DNA from: Oligoflexia bacterium
GTDB lineage: Bacteria > Bdellovibrionota > Bacteriovoracia > Bacteriovoracales > Bacteriovoracaceae
Length of the DNA: 50,725 nucleotides
Assembly (NCBI GenBank): GCA_015232015.1
Contig: JADGAM010000010.1
Span: 1-50,725, forward strand
Reading direction: 5' to 3'
The translations under genes and the position numbers were made by a program. Positions 26,673 through 35,007 of the stretch are shown here, piece after piece; within the stretch, counting starts at the first letter, position 1, and each line of letters begins with the position of its first letter. The notes beneath the pieces are model-generated. The model saw only the letters and a list, made by a program, of their open reading frames with translations, was not told the origin of the DNA and ran no database searches.

Positions 26673-27200
26673 TTATTTATATTCAATATCATAATTACCA
26701 AGTAAATTATTAAAATCAGTACGAACATGCTCTATGCTTAAAAAAAGTTTTTCTGTAGGGAAAAAAGTACATACTGCACTTTCTGATTTTAATACAATTA
26801 TCTTTTCATCTATTTTTTCACCATTGTTTCTTACATCATGGTATTTACATAGAGTTACTATGCCATTTTTAAAATATGCTCCTTCATTATTTGAAGAAGA
26901 CATCTCCAGAGACATCTGTAAACGATCACCGGCCTTAATTAAAATATCTGCAAATTCTACTTTTCTAATACTTAAAACCATTGCTGAATATTTAAAGTCC
27001 GTACTATATTGAACTAACTTACCTGCTAATTGCATTAAGCTTTCAAGAATTAATATTTGTGGGTAAGATGAATTAGGAGAATTATTTACATTAGATTCTG
27101 GACGCTTTAGATTTACTTCTTCAAATGAGGGAGTAACTATTCCGCTAATAAAATTATGCTTTTTTACCTCTAAAATTCTATCAATTAATAAAAATCTCAT
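26673..27200 (-). CDS. FabZ-like hotdog protein lacking the catalytic His
   Basis: 175 residues. It begins MRFLLIDRILEV like the intact dehydratase of the same operon and keeps ILILESLMQLAG with Glu53. The stretch where FabZ has its HFP motif reads VNLKRPESNVNNSPNSSYPQ and contains no His. It should therefore be inactive as a simple dehydratase, or act as a partner subunit or acyl-binding scaffold. It is 13 bp downstream of the ketoreductase gene and 46 bp upstream of the radical SAM gene. Confidence 0.75.
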   Translation of the reverse strand: MRFLLIDRILEVKKHNFISGIVTPSFEEVNLKRPESNVNNSPNSSYPQILILESLMQLAGKLVQYSTDFKYSAMVLSIRKVEFADILIKAGDRLQMSLEMSSSNNEGAYFKNGIVTLCKYHDVRNNGEKIDEKIIVLKSESAVCTFFPTEKLFLSIEHVRTDFNNLLGNYDIEYK

Positions 27201-27212
27201 GTTCTTGCGCTC

Positions 27213-27998
27213 CTAAACTCCACCATCAGCTAAAACAGTAAAGCCATTCATATAAGAGTTGCGGTCTGAGGCCATAAATACTACAAGCTCTGCAATTTCT
27301 TGACATGTTCCAAGTCTTCCTAATGAATTATGTTTAACAAAATCTTTTAAATTATTTTCTGGAACATTAATACCTACGCCTTCATCTAAAAGTCCTGGGG
27401 CCACGCCATTTACGGTTATTCCAAATGGTCCAAGTTCTTTTGATAAGGCCATAGTAAAACCTACAATCGCTGCTTTAGAAGTTGAATAGTGTACTGGAGC
27501 TTTAATTAAATGTACGCCCGCCAAAGAACTTATATTTACAATTTTTCCTTTCTTTTTGCTTATCATTCCTCGAACAAATGCTTGAGTTGCAAAAAATAAC
27601 CCTTTAATATTGGTGTCCATTAAATAATCGTAATCTTCTTCTGAAATTAATGGAAATTGAGAAACTTGAGAGACTCCAGCATTATTAATTAATATATCAG
27701 GAATTAATCCAGCTGTTTTCATCTCCTTTGCCAAAGTGAAAATACTTTTAGTATCTCTTACATCTAATTTATATGTATATATGTTTTGATCTAAGCGTCC
27801 ATCACTTTGTAGCATAGATAAAATATTTGATTTTACCTCTTCAGCTGCTGTTTGATTATTATGATAAGTTATAACTACATCGGCACCTTCTCTGGCCGCT
27901 ATACTAGCTATCGCAGCTCCAAGACCTTTACTTGCACCTGTAACTAAAACTAATTTTTTATCTAATAACAATTTTGAATTAATATTTTTATCACTCAT
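27213..27998 (-). CDS. FabG-type 3-ketoacyl-ACP reductase (SDR)
   Basis: 261 residues with the SDR signatures: nucleotide-binding TGASKGLG (20-27), NNAG, the catalytic Ser in NISSLAG, and Tyr/Lys in HYSTSKAA, then the typical end FTVLADGGV. It reduces 3-ketoacyl-ACP to 3-hydroxyacyl-ACP with NAD(P)H. It lies in the operon after the ACP gene with a 51-bp gap that contains two copies of TTGTAAAC. An ordinary primary-metabolism FabG is an alternative, but the operon points to a dedicated role. Confidence 0.92.
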   Translation of the reverse strand: MSDKNINSKLLLDKKLVLVTGASKGLGAAIASIAAREGADVVITYHNNQTAAEEVKSNILSMLQSDGRLDQNIYTYKLDVRDTKSIFTLAKEMKTAGLIPDILINNAGVSQVSQFPLISEEDYDYLMDTNIKGLFFATQAFVRGMISKKKGKIVNISSLAGVHLIKAPVHYSTSKAAIVGFTMALSKELGPFGITVNGVAPGLLDEGVGINVPENNLKDFVKHNSLGRLGTCQEIAELVVFMASDRNSYMNGFTVLADGGV

Positions 27999-28049
27999 TT
28001 TTTGCCTTATAGCGTTTGTAAACGTATTAACTTGTAAACTTATAACTTA

Positions 28050-28448
28050 TTATTTTTGTTTTTCAATTTGTTCACTAATAATTCTAGCAAATGTAGCTGG
28101 TGTAAATAAATTTGCAATTTGATTAACAGAAAGTTTTTCTGGAAATTTTTCTGCAGGAATTTCTGTCATAACTTCTTTAATTCTTTTAATACCCATTTCT
28201 GTAACCATTCCATTAACAATAAACTCTTGATCAGTTAAATCTCCTTGAGCAGCTTTTGTAATTTGTCCACGTTCAATCCTAATATTGAAATGTTCTTCAA
28301 ATTTGAAGATCAATTCTAATAAATCGAGTGAATCTAATCCTAAATCATCCATTAGAGAGGAAGATTCTGTAATTTTTTCTGCTTCAACGTTTGTTGATAC
28401 TTCGGCAATTATCTCTTTTATTTTTTCTAAAACATTTTGATCATTCAT
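28050..28448 (-). CDS. Acyl carrier protein with C-terminal extension
   Basis: 132 residues; the first about 80 form a typical ACP, with the phosphopantetheine Ser40 in DDLGLDSLDLLELIFKFEEH. About 50 further residues follow after the usual end of the domain: MVTEMGIKRIKEV, then PEKLSVNQIANLFTPATFAR, a second short helical region of unknown role. Such extensions are not seen in housekeeping AcpP. It lies one base downstream of the membrane protein gene and upstream of the ketoreductase gene, so it is the dedicated carrier of this pathway. Confidence 0.9.
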   Translation of the reverse strand: MNDQNVLEKIKEIIAEVSTNVEAEKITESSSLMDDLGLDSLDLLELIFKFEEHFNIRIERGQITKAAQGDLTDQEFIVNGMVTEMGIKRIKEVMTEIPAEKFPEKLSVNQIANLFTPATFARIISEQIEKQK

Positions 28449-28449
28449 T

Positions 28450-29376
28450 TTATTGCACTCCTTGTTCTTTTTTAAATAAGTATATTTTTAATAAAATTAT
28501 TATTGCTAAAAGTGTTGCTAATTCAGTTAATTCTTCCCAAAATGCTTGGATTGTTGATTCATATGATGAAAACACTACAATTCTCATTAAAGAAAAAAAT
28601 AAAAGACCAACTCCAATACAGAATGGATAGATTATAATTTTTTCAGGATGATTTTTTTTAAAGATCATTACAGTAAAGGTTATCATAAAGCAAAGTATGG
28701 CAAAAATTGGATAAACATATTTTTCTAATGCAAATAAATAAGGGTATCTAGCAAAATCAAATTTATGAAGTAATTCGTAGGTAACATGTTTTGCATTAGG
28801 GGCAATAAATGTTTGAGTAAATGAATCGATCCATGCAATATGAATATTTTCATATCTTTCGGGATTTACTCTAAGGTAATTTGGAAAGTCTTGAGCAGTT
28901 AAAGGTAGAAGCGCCAATATAATAAGAGCACAAATTGAAACAAAGAAAAGATAATGTCCTCTACAACGAAGAGTTGTACAACGAGGATTTGTTTTTATTT
29001 TAGGACATGCAGATGCTTTGCAAAAGCGTAGGAGTAAGCAACTTTTTTCCTCGCTTCCATGAAATAAAATATTTTCATCCACAACAAAATAAGATCCCAC
29101 AAAGATAAAACCAAATCCTAAGGCCATACCTAGTTGATGAATAATTTCCATAGATGGTATAAGATCAATAACTACCCAGGTATTTACTCCACAAGCTGCT
29201 TCCCCTAAAGCAAAAAGTAATACTCCAATAAACATATAAAAAATACCTGGTAATTGTTTATGCCTAAAAAGCATAATGCATAAATAAATTGCAACCAATA
29301 AAACTGGTATCTTTAATAAAATGTTATTAACAAAAATCATAAACAGTTCAAAAGAATTAATCATATATATACTCAT
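28450..29376 (-). CDS. Multispanning membrane protein with a cytoplasmic cysteine cluster
   Basis: 308 residues, about seven or eight hydrophobic segments. Between the fourth and fifth lies a soluble stretch LLRFCKASACPKIKTNPRC, then TTLRCRGHYLF, giving four Cys (CX4C...CX4C-like spacing) that could bind a metal or an iron-sulfur cluster. Acidic and His residues also lie near helix ends (GEAACGV, EIIHQLG). I do not recognise the family. It is the first gene of the operon and stops directly before the ACP gene, so it should act with the acyl assembly line, for example as an integral-membrane oxidoreductase, acyl transfer or flipping component; none of these is proven. No clear ribosome-binding site precedes the ATG. 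Confidence 0.7.
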   Translation of the reverse strand: MSIYMINSFELFMIFVNNILLKIPVLLVAIYLCIMLFRHKQLPGIFYMFIGVLLFALGEAACGVNTWVVIDLIPSMEIIHQLGMALGFGFIFVGSYFVVDENILFHGSEEKSCLLLRFCKASACPKIKTNPRCTTLRCRGHYLFFVSICALIILALLPLTAQDFPNYLRVNPERYENIHIAWIDSFTQTFIAPNAKHVTYELLHKFDFARYPYLFALEKYVYPIFAILCFMITFTVMIFKKNHPEKIIIYPFCIGVGLLFFSLMRIVVFSSYESTIQAFWEELTELATLLAIIILLKIYLFKKEQGVQ

Positions 29377-29593
29377 TTTTTTAAAAAAATAATATTTAGA
29401 TATAATTTAAACTCAATTGCTTTAAATCTTTTGTTATTTATTTTTTAATTTTTATTAATTTTGTATTTTTAGTAACTTAGAAGGAGTAAAAGTATTTTAC
29501 TTAGATAAATTTTTGGCAATTATTGTGGGCATAAACAATAATCATTGGGGATCTGATCGGATAAAGAAAATGTCATGCCAGGATCTAAAGTAT

Positions 29594-31180
29594 TTAATTG
29601 AAGATGTTAACTCCAACAAAATTGTTAGGTCTTTCAATACCTAGAACATAAAGAAGTGTGGGGGCGATGTCTTTTAAAGCGAAACTGGCCTTAATTTTTC
29701 CTTGATCTACTCCCATTTCTTCTTTATTAATTTCAAATTTTTTATCTTCTAATTCTTTTTTATTGTATACAACAAATGGAACTGGACTAGCAGTGTGAGA
29801 GGTATGTGGACTTCCATCTTCTAAAATCATTTGATCAGCATTGCCATGATCTGAGGTTAAAATCATAGTTATATCATGCTCATCACATTTTTTCATAATT
29901 TTGCCTACGCATTCATCTACTACTTCGATTGCCTTAACAGCGGCCTCAAAGTTTCCTGTGTGGCCAATCATATCTGGATTTGCAAAATTTACTAAATAAA
30001 AAGTGTATTCACTTTTATCCATGTTTTCTAAAAGTTTTTCAAGAACTAGGTAGGCACTCATCTGAGGTTTTTCATCATAGGTCTTTACCTCTCGAGGTGA
30101 AGGAGCAAGCATACGATCTTCGCCCTTAAATGGAACCTCTTCGCCTCCATTAAAAAAGTAAGTTACGTGAGCATATTTTTCAGTTTCTGCAATTTTAAAA
30201 TGTTTAATATTTAATTTTGAAAGATATTCAGATAATGTTCCTTTGATTTTTTCTTTATCAAATAAAATAGGGAGCTTTAATTCTTCTTCAAAATATGGAG
30301 ACATACAAAGAAAGTATCCGGCCTTAATTGGTGTCGCAAATTCTTTAAAGTTACTATCAGCAAATGGCAAAGTTATTTGTCTAGCGCGATCTGGTCTAAA
30401 ATTTAAGAAGAAGATGGAATCATTATTTTTAACCGCCCATTCTTTATTAAATAGTGTTGGGGTAATAAATTCATCAAAAATATTATTTTTATATTCTTGA
30501 TTTATATATTCTACAGGATCTTTATTGGTACTTATACTGCCATTAGCAGTCATCATTTTGTATGCGACTTCAATTTTAGGCCAACGTTTATCACGGTCCA
30601 TTCCAATTGAACGACCTTGAATAGAGGCAAAATGAAAACCAGGTATTTTTAAAAGTTTTGCAATATATTTTGCTCCATTAGTGGTTGGTGTATCTCTGCC
30701 ATCCATAAATGCATGATAAAAAATTTGTAAATCTTTTTCCTCAGAAAGGATCTTAATCACCTCTTCGATATGAGTTATATCAGAGTGAACGCCGCCATCA
30801 GAGAGAAGACCCATTAAGTGGATACGCTTGGTAGAGGCCCGTGTTTTATCAATTAACTCTTTTAGTTTTGGCATAGATGCCAGTGTTTTTTCCTTAACTG
30901 CTTCATTAATTCGTACTAGATCTTGGCGAACGGGCCTTCCTGCTCCTATATTTAAATGTCCTACTTCAGAGTTACCAGGTATTCCATCAGGTAATCCAAC
31001 ATAAACTCCACTTCCTTGTATTGTTGTATAGGGGTAATGAGAGAACAAATAATCTATATTAGGTTTTTTTGCGCTTACTATTGCATTTTTTGATGCTTGA
31101 GGATTTATTCCAAAGCCATCTAAGATTACTAATATTGCTCTTTTACTTATATTTCTAATGCTCGTATTAAAATCATTCAT
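29594..31180 (-). CDS. gpmI: 2,3-bisphosphoglycerate-independent phosphoglycerate mutase
   Basis: 528 residues. AILVILDGFGINP starts the alkaline-phosphatase-like fold with a metal Asp, and PGNSEVGHLNIGAGRPV holds the phospho-Ser site. FHAFMDGRDT, RPDRARQI, FANPDMIGHTG and LTSDHGNADQM supply the remaining Mn ligands. It interconverts 3- and 2-phosphoglycerate in glycolysis. It is slightly longer than the usual 510 residues. The downstream lipid-type operon starts 217 bp after its stop in the same orientation. The gap is AT-rich and probably holds the operon promoter. Confidence 0.97.
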   Translation of the reverse strand: MNDFNTSIRNISKRAILVILDGFGINPQASKNAIVSAKKPNIDYLFSHYPYTTIQGSGVYVGLPDGIPGNSEVGHLNIGAGRPVRQDLVRINEAVKEKTLASMPKLKELIDKTRASTKRIHLMGLLSDGGVHSDITHIEEVIKILSEEKDLQIFYHAFMDGRDTPTTNGAKYIAKLLKIPGFHFASIQGRSIGMDRDKRWPKIEVAYKMMTANGSISTNKDPVEYINQEYKNNIFDEFITPTLFNKEWAVKNNDSIFFLNFRPDRARQITLPFADSNFKEFATPIKAGYFLCMSPYFEEELKLPILFDKEKIKGTLSEYLSKLNIKHFKIAETEKYAHVTYFFNGGEEVPFKGEDRMLAPSPREVKTYDEKPQMSAYLVLEKLLENMDKSEYTFYLVNFANPDMIGHTGNFEAAVKAIEVVDECVGKIMKKCDEHDITMILTSDHGNADQMILEDGSPHTSHTASPVPFVVYNKKELEDKKFEINKEEMGVDQGKIKASFALKDIAPTLLYVLGIERPNNFVGVNIFN

Positions 31181-31334
31181 TTTTTTAACTCCATTTTGCT
31201 TTAGTATTCATAAAGTGTTCATCAAATGTTCATTTTGTTATTATTTTATTATCATTTTACTCCGGTACTCAGTCAAATGAATTTTAAGTATCATTTTCTT
31301 TTTAAAAATTTCTATTTAAGATTAAAATAAAATT

Positions 31335-33287
31335 ATGAATGTAAATACAAATGCAGATGCAAATACCAATAATAATATTGATAAAAATATATTCGATTAT
31401 TGTATAGCAGGTGATTTCGATTCTGTATGTAAGTTAATTGCAGAAAAAAACGAAGACTTGAATATATTAAACCAAGATAAAATAACTCCATTAATTACTT
31501 CTATAATACACAAACGAGAACGAATCAGTGAATTATTAATTAGTTGTTTTGCAGACGTAAACTTTAAAGTTTCTGCAAGAAAAACTGCTTTAATATTTGC
31601 TACCATTGCAGGATCTTTATATACAACAAAATTACTTGTGTATAATGATGCTGACATAAATGCTACAGACATGTTAGGTAAAAATGCACTTGTATACGCA
31701 TTAATAAACGGAAATTCTCTTATAGCAAAATTTTTAATTGATAATGATATAAATTACATTAAGCCCGACAGATATGGTTATACTCCATTTTTATATACTG
31801 TTATGTTGGGGGATGATTCTTTAACTGACTATTTTATAAAAAAGAAAATTGATCTTGAAACAATTGATTTTCAACGTAGAACCGCCCTACATTTGGCCAT
31901 AGAAAGTAAACATGATTTAATTGTTAACTTATTGCTTGAGGCAGGCGCAAATAAAAACTCTGTTGATCACAATGGACGTACTGTTCTTATAAAATCCATT
32001 ATTATTCAACATGAAGGTAATAACAAAAAGGATAAAGTTCAAGGTGTAGCTCAAGATCATATCATTAGTCTTGAAAAATTAATCACAACAAAGAATGTAA
32101 ATATTGGTGATAAATATGGAAATACACCACTTATAATTGCGGCAGCACTTGGGGATATAGAAATTGTTGATTGGTTGATTAAAATGGGTGCCAATGCTGA
32201 AATAAAAAATAAAGATGGACAAAATGCTATTATGGTTAGCTCTATGATTAAAAATATCTTTCAAGATAATGAAAGTGTAGTAAGAAAAACTTTAACTGAG
32301 GTTAATACGGATGATGTAAGTGCTATTACCAGAATTTCAGGGTATGGAGAAGATAACATTGATAATAATTTAGTAAAAGTTTCTGGATCAATAAATAATG
32401 AGAATGAAAATAAAAGTGTAAAAATAAGCGGAGTAACTAAATCGATTGATGATTCAGTTACTGTGATAAAAGATAATTTAGCTTTTCAAGAAAATATCTC
32501 TAAAAATGAATTAATTACAATACGAGGAGAACAATCATATCAGGATATTTCAAATAATTTAATAAAAGTTATGAAATCTGGCTCCCAGGATTTTAAAAAT
32601 AATAATTTAGATAGCAATGAAGCAAGCAATGAAGCAAGTAATGAAACAAATAAGGAAAGCAATAAAAACGATGGACCTGAAGACTCCTTTGGCGATAATT
32701 TTGATAATAATCCAAAATTAGATATATTTGATGATACTGAAATTAAAGTAGCAGATATGTCTGTATCTGAACGTTCTAGGTTAAGTAAATTAAAATTTGC
32801 GAATGGAGCAAATATATTAATGTTGGCAGCTGCAAAGGGATCAATAGAATTGCTTCAACATTTTATTTCATCAATCGATGTTAATAGTAAAGATTTTGGT
32901 GGATATACTGCGATTACTTATGCCGCTATAAATGGACACTTAAATATAATTGAATTTCTATTTAAAAATGGTGCAAAAATAGAAGATCGAAAAATAAAGG
33001 CCACCACTCCTCTTGCGTGGGCGGTGATAAAGGGACATTTATCAATAGTAAATTTTTTAGTGAAGGCCGGAGCAAATGTTAATTTTAAAGTTAGAGGAGT
33101 TCCATTATTAATTTTAGCAGTAATAAACAATAATTTTGAAGTGGTTAAATACTTAGTAAATAATTGTCCTAATATAATTGGAGAAGATGTTAAAGGTATA
33201 CCTGCAAGCAAATATGCTGAAGCAAAGAATTTTTTTGATATTTATCAATTTTTAGAAGAAAATAAATCAAGATGGAAATCGAAGTAA
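31335..33287 (+). CDS. Two-block ankyrin repeat protein with repetitive beta-type linker
   Basis: 650 residues. Block 1 (about 15-310) contains roughly eight ankyrin repeats (for example DRYGYTPFLYTVMLG, RRTALHLAIESKHDLIVNLL and YGNTPLIIAAALGDIEIVDW). Block 2 (about 490-645) has four or five more (NGANILMLAAAKGSIELL, GGYTAITYAAINGHLNIIEF). The linker holds about five degenerate units of some 15 residues with a (V/I)(K/T)(V/I)xG core (LVKVSGS, VKISGV, LITIRGE), then an Asn/Glu/Ser run from tandem repeats. The first residues (NTNADANTNNN) are also low complexity. No signal peptide, so cytoplasmic scaffold or partner-binding. The gene is divergent from gpmI and has a STAS-like gene 53 bp downstream. 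Confidence 0.85.
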   Translation: MNVNTNADANTNNNIDKNIFDYCIAGDFDSVCKLIAEKNEDLNILNQDKITPLITSIIHKRERISELLISCFADVNFKVSARKTALIFATIAGSLYTTKLLVYNDADINATDMLGKNALVYALINGNSLIAKFLIDNDINYIKPDRYGYTPFLYTVMLGDDSLTDYFIKKKIDLETIDFQRRTALHLAIESKHDLIVNLLLEAGANKNSVDHNGRTVLIKSIIIQHEGNNKKDKVQGVAQDHIISLEKLITTKNVNIGDKYGNTPLIIAAALGDIEIVDWLIKMGANAEIKNKDGQNAIMVSSMIKNIFQDNESVVRKTLTEVNTDDVSAITRISGYGEDNIDNNLVKVSGSINNENENKSVKISGVTKSIDDSVTVIKDNLAFQENISKNELITIRGEQSYQDISNNLIKVMKSGSQDFKNNNLDSNEASNEASNETNKESNKNDGPEDSFGDNFDNNPKLDIFDDTEIKVADMSVSERSRLSKLKFANGANILMLAAAKGSIELLQHFISSIDVNSKDFGGYTAITYAAINGHLNIIEFLFKNGAKIEDRKIKATTPLAWAVIKGHLSIVNFLVKAGANVNFKVRGVPLLILAVINNNFEVVKYLVNNCPNIIGEDVKGIPASKYAEAKNFFDIYQFLEENKSRWKSK

Positions 33288-33340
33288 ATGAATAATACTA
33301 GTGAACATAAATGCAAATATAAGATTGCTGAAAAAAGTTT

Positions 33341-33673
33341 ATGTACAATGATTTAATTTTTGAAGCAAATGATACAAATGTACTTAAAAGAGTTCAAGAG
33401 GAGATGGCAAAATATTTAGAAAATCCCTCTAATATAATAATAAATTGTTGTTGTCTTGAAGAAATTGATGATGAGTGGATAACTTATTTTTTAACTTTAA
33501 GAGATAATCTTTTACTATATAAGAAAAAAATAATGTTATTATTTACAATTAATATTCAAAAAAAATTATTTATTTACAAAAAAAATAACAATATTGCTAA
33601 TCATAAATTTATCGATACTTCTCCTAATCTATTATATGCGATGGAAGTATTTATCAGAAATGCTATTATTTAA
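33341..33673 (+). CDS. STAS-like (anti-sigma-factor antagonist type) small protein
   Basis: 110 residues. The order of a STAS fold is visible: strand NIIINCCCLEEIDDEWITY (the family has 'ivlDls.v..iDs.gl' here), helix FLTLRDNLLLYKKK, strand IMLLFTINIQKKLF, then a last helix. The usual phosphorylated Ser is absent at the 'DsSG' position, where DDEW is found, so it is not a standard SpoIIAA switch. It follows the ankyrin gene and is likely co-transcribed. The call rests on pattern only. Confidence 0.5.
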   Translation: MYNDLIFEANDTNVLKRVQEEMAKYLENPSNIIINCCCLEEIDDEWITYFLTLRDNLLLYKKKIMLLFTINIQKKLFIYKKNNNIANHKFIDTSPNLLYAMEVFIRNAII

Positions 33674-33741
33674 TAAAACTTTTAAAGTTATTATATCAAT
33701 ATATTAATATTTTCATTTTCTTACTTAAGTATTAATTCCAT

Positions 33742-34212
33742 TTAATGGTGGTAGGGATGTCCATATTCGATAGTTTGTGCGCGATAAATTTGTTCAATAA
33801 ATATTATGCGGGCCATTCGATGAGGGAAGGTTAATTTAGATAGGGAGATCATTTCGTTTACAATTTTAGTAATCTCATTAGTAAATCCATGTGCCCCACC
33901 TATGATAAATATGATTTTTTTATTTGTTAATTCTAGTAAATCAAAAATTTTTTTAGAAAATTTTTTGCTACAATATTCTTTGCCATTTTCTGATAACAAG
34001 ATAATGTAAGCTTTATTTTTTTCTCCCATAGTTATTTCATCAATTTTTTTAAAAATCTCTTTTTCTTCTAATTGAATTTTATCAGCAAAGGCGCGTGTTT
34101 CGTGTATTGCAAGTTCGAATTTATTTATTCTTTGAAGATATTGGTTTTCAATATCTTTAAAATTTTTGTCTTTCAATTTTCCAACAATAATTAAATTTAA
34201 AATTTTACTCAT
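33742..34212 (-). CDS. rlmH: 23S rRNA pseudouridine-1915 N3-methyltransferase
   Basis: 156 residues of the SPOUT-class RlmH. Landmarks are the N-terminal LIIVGKLKDK, the SAM-binding knot FIIGGAHGFTNEI, and the C-terminal FIEQIYRAQTIEYGHPYHH, where the YHH end contacts the substrate. It methylates the modified base in helix 69 of 23S rRNA. It is convergent with the STAS-like gene and lies 19 bp downstream of a decayed hydrolase gene. Confidence 0.96.
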   Translation of the reverse strand: MSKILNLIIVGKLKDKNFKDIENQYLQRINKFELAIHETRAFADKIQLEEKEIFKKIDEITMGEKNKAYIILLSENGKEYCSKKFSKKIFDLLELTNKKIIFIIGGAHGFTNEITKIVNEMISLSKLTFPHRMARIIFIEQIYRAQTIEYGHPYHH

Positions 34213-34231
34213 TGTTTATTAGGGTTGTTTG

Positions 34232-34774
34232 TTAATTTTGCTCATTAACATTATTCACTATAAATGTGCACTTATTAAGAAGAGAATTACATTCGAAAGT
34301 TTGAGATAAGTCAGATAAGTTAGCTACTGGATCTGGTAAAGGAAGTGTTGGCATTTGTGATAAACTTGAACGAATAAGCTCACGGTTTTCTTGATAGTTA
34401 AAAGGTTTAAAATTATTACTTATATTTCCTGACAGAGTGGACTCTAAATTATGTGCAAGTACTGAACGAGTACAAGACATATCAAAAACTTTCAAATCGA
34501 TATATTTTGTATTACTACATCTTAGTGCAGTTGAAATTTGCGTTGGTACTATGGCCCTTTTTCCGACACCACGCTTGTTAACGTAGGTGATGCCTTGAGC
34601 AATGGGCCAATCATAATCTTTTCCAAAGTAAATATCGCCAGTATCGTTACTAGTATTATCACTTGTATTAGTCATTAAGAATGTAGGACATGCCTCAACA
34701 AATGGTAGGGGTCATAGGAGTGTTGCTGTAATGATTAGTGTTAGTATGATTAGTTTCGATAAAATTTTAATCAT
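34232..34774 (-). pseudogene. Choloylglycine-hydrolase-family (Ntn) gene with in-frame stop and internal deletion
   Basis: A strong ribosome-binding site (TTAGGAGAATAAACGG) precedes an ATG at 34774 that opens a signal peptide MIKILSKLIILTLIITATLL. A TGA at 34712-34714 then interrupts the frame, which continues PLPFVEACPTFLMTNTS, so the expected N-terminal nucleophile Cys follows a cleavage-like EA. After it, DIYFGKDYDWP and VNKRGVGKRAIV match the first third of linear amide C-N hydrolases. Next comes TKYIDLKVFDMSC, which belongs to the C-terminal third, so about 180-200 residues are missing between them. Both the stop and the deletion mark the gene as dead. A shorter open frame starting at a Met at 34675 would lack the Cys. 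Confidence 0.75.
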
Positions 34775-35007
34775 CCGTTTATTCTCCTAATTCGAGAAAC
34801 AAATAAAAAATAATATATTTTACAAAATTAATATAATTATGAATGAATCTATAGAAATAAGCAATAAAGAATAGACCTATTGCTACTAACACTATTGCTA
34901 TTTGAGAACTAAGATGATTTAAATTAATATTTAAATGGTTAATATAATAATTGGACACATGCGGACATATAGAGGAACATATTTTATAAGAAATGAAGGA
35001 GGCATTC

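Noticed and set aside
34712-34714. In-frame TGA in the hydrolase signal peptide as a sign of TGA recoding in this organism
   Set aside because: TGA ends dsrC directly after its invariant Gly-Cys-Val and is the overlapping stop of the dsrM-like gene, so TGA is a normal stop here.
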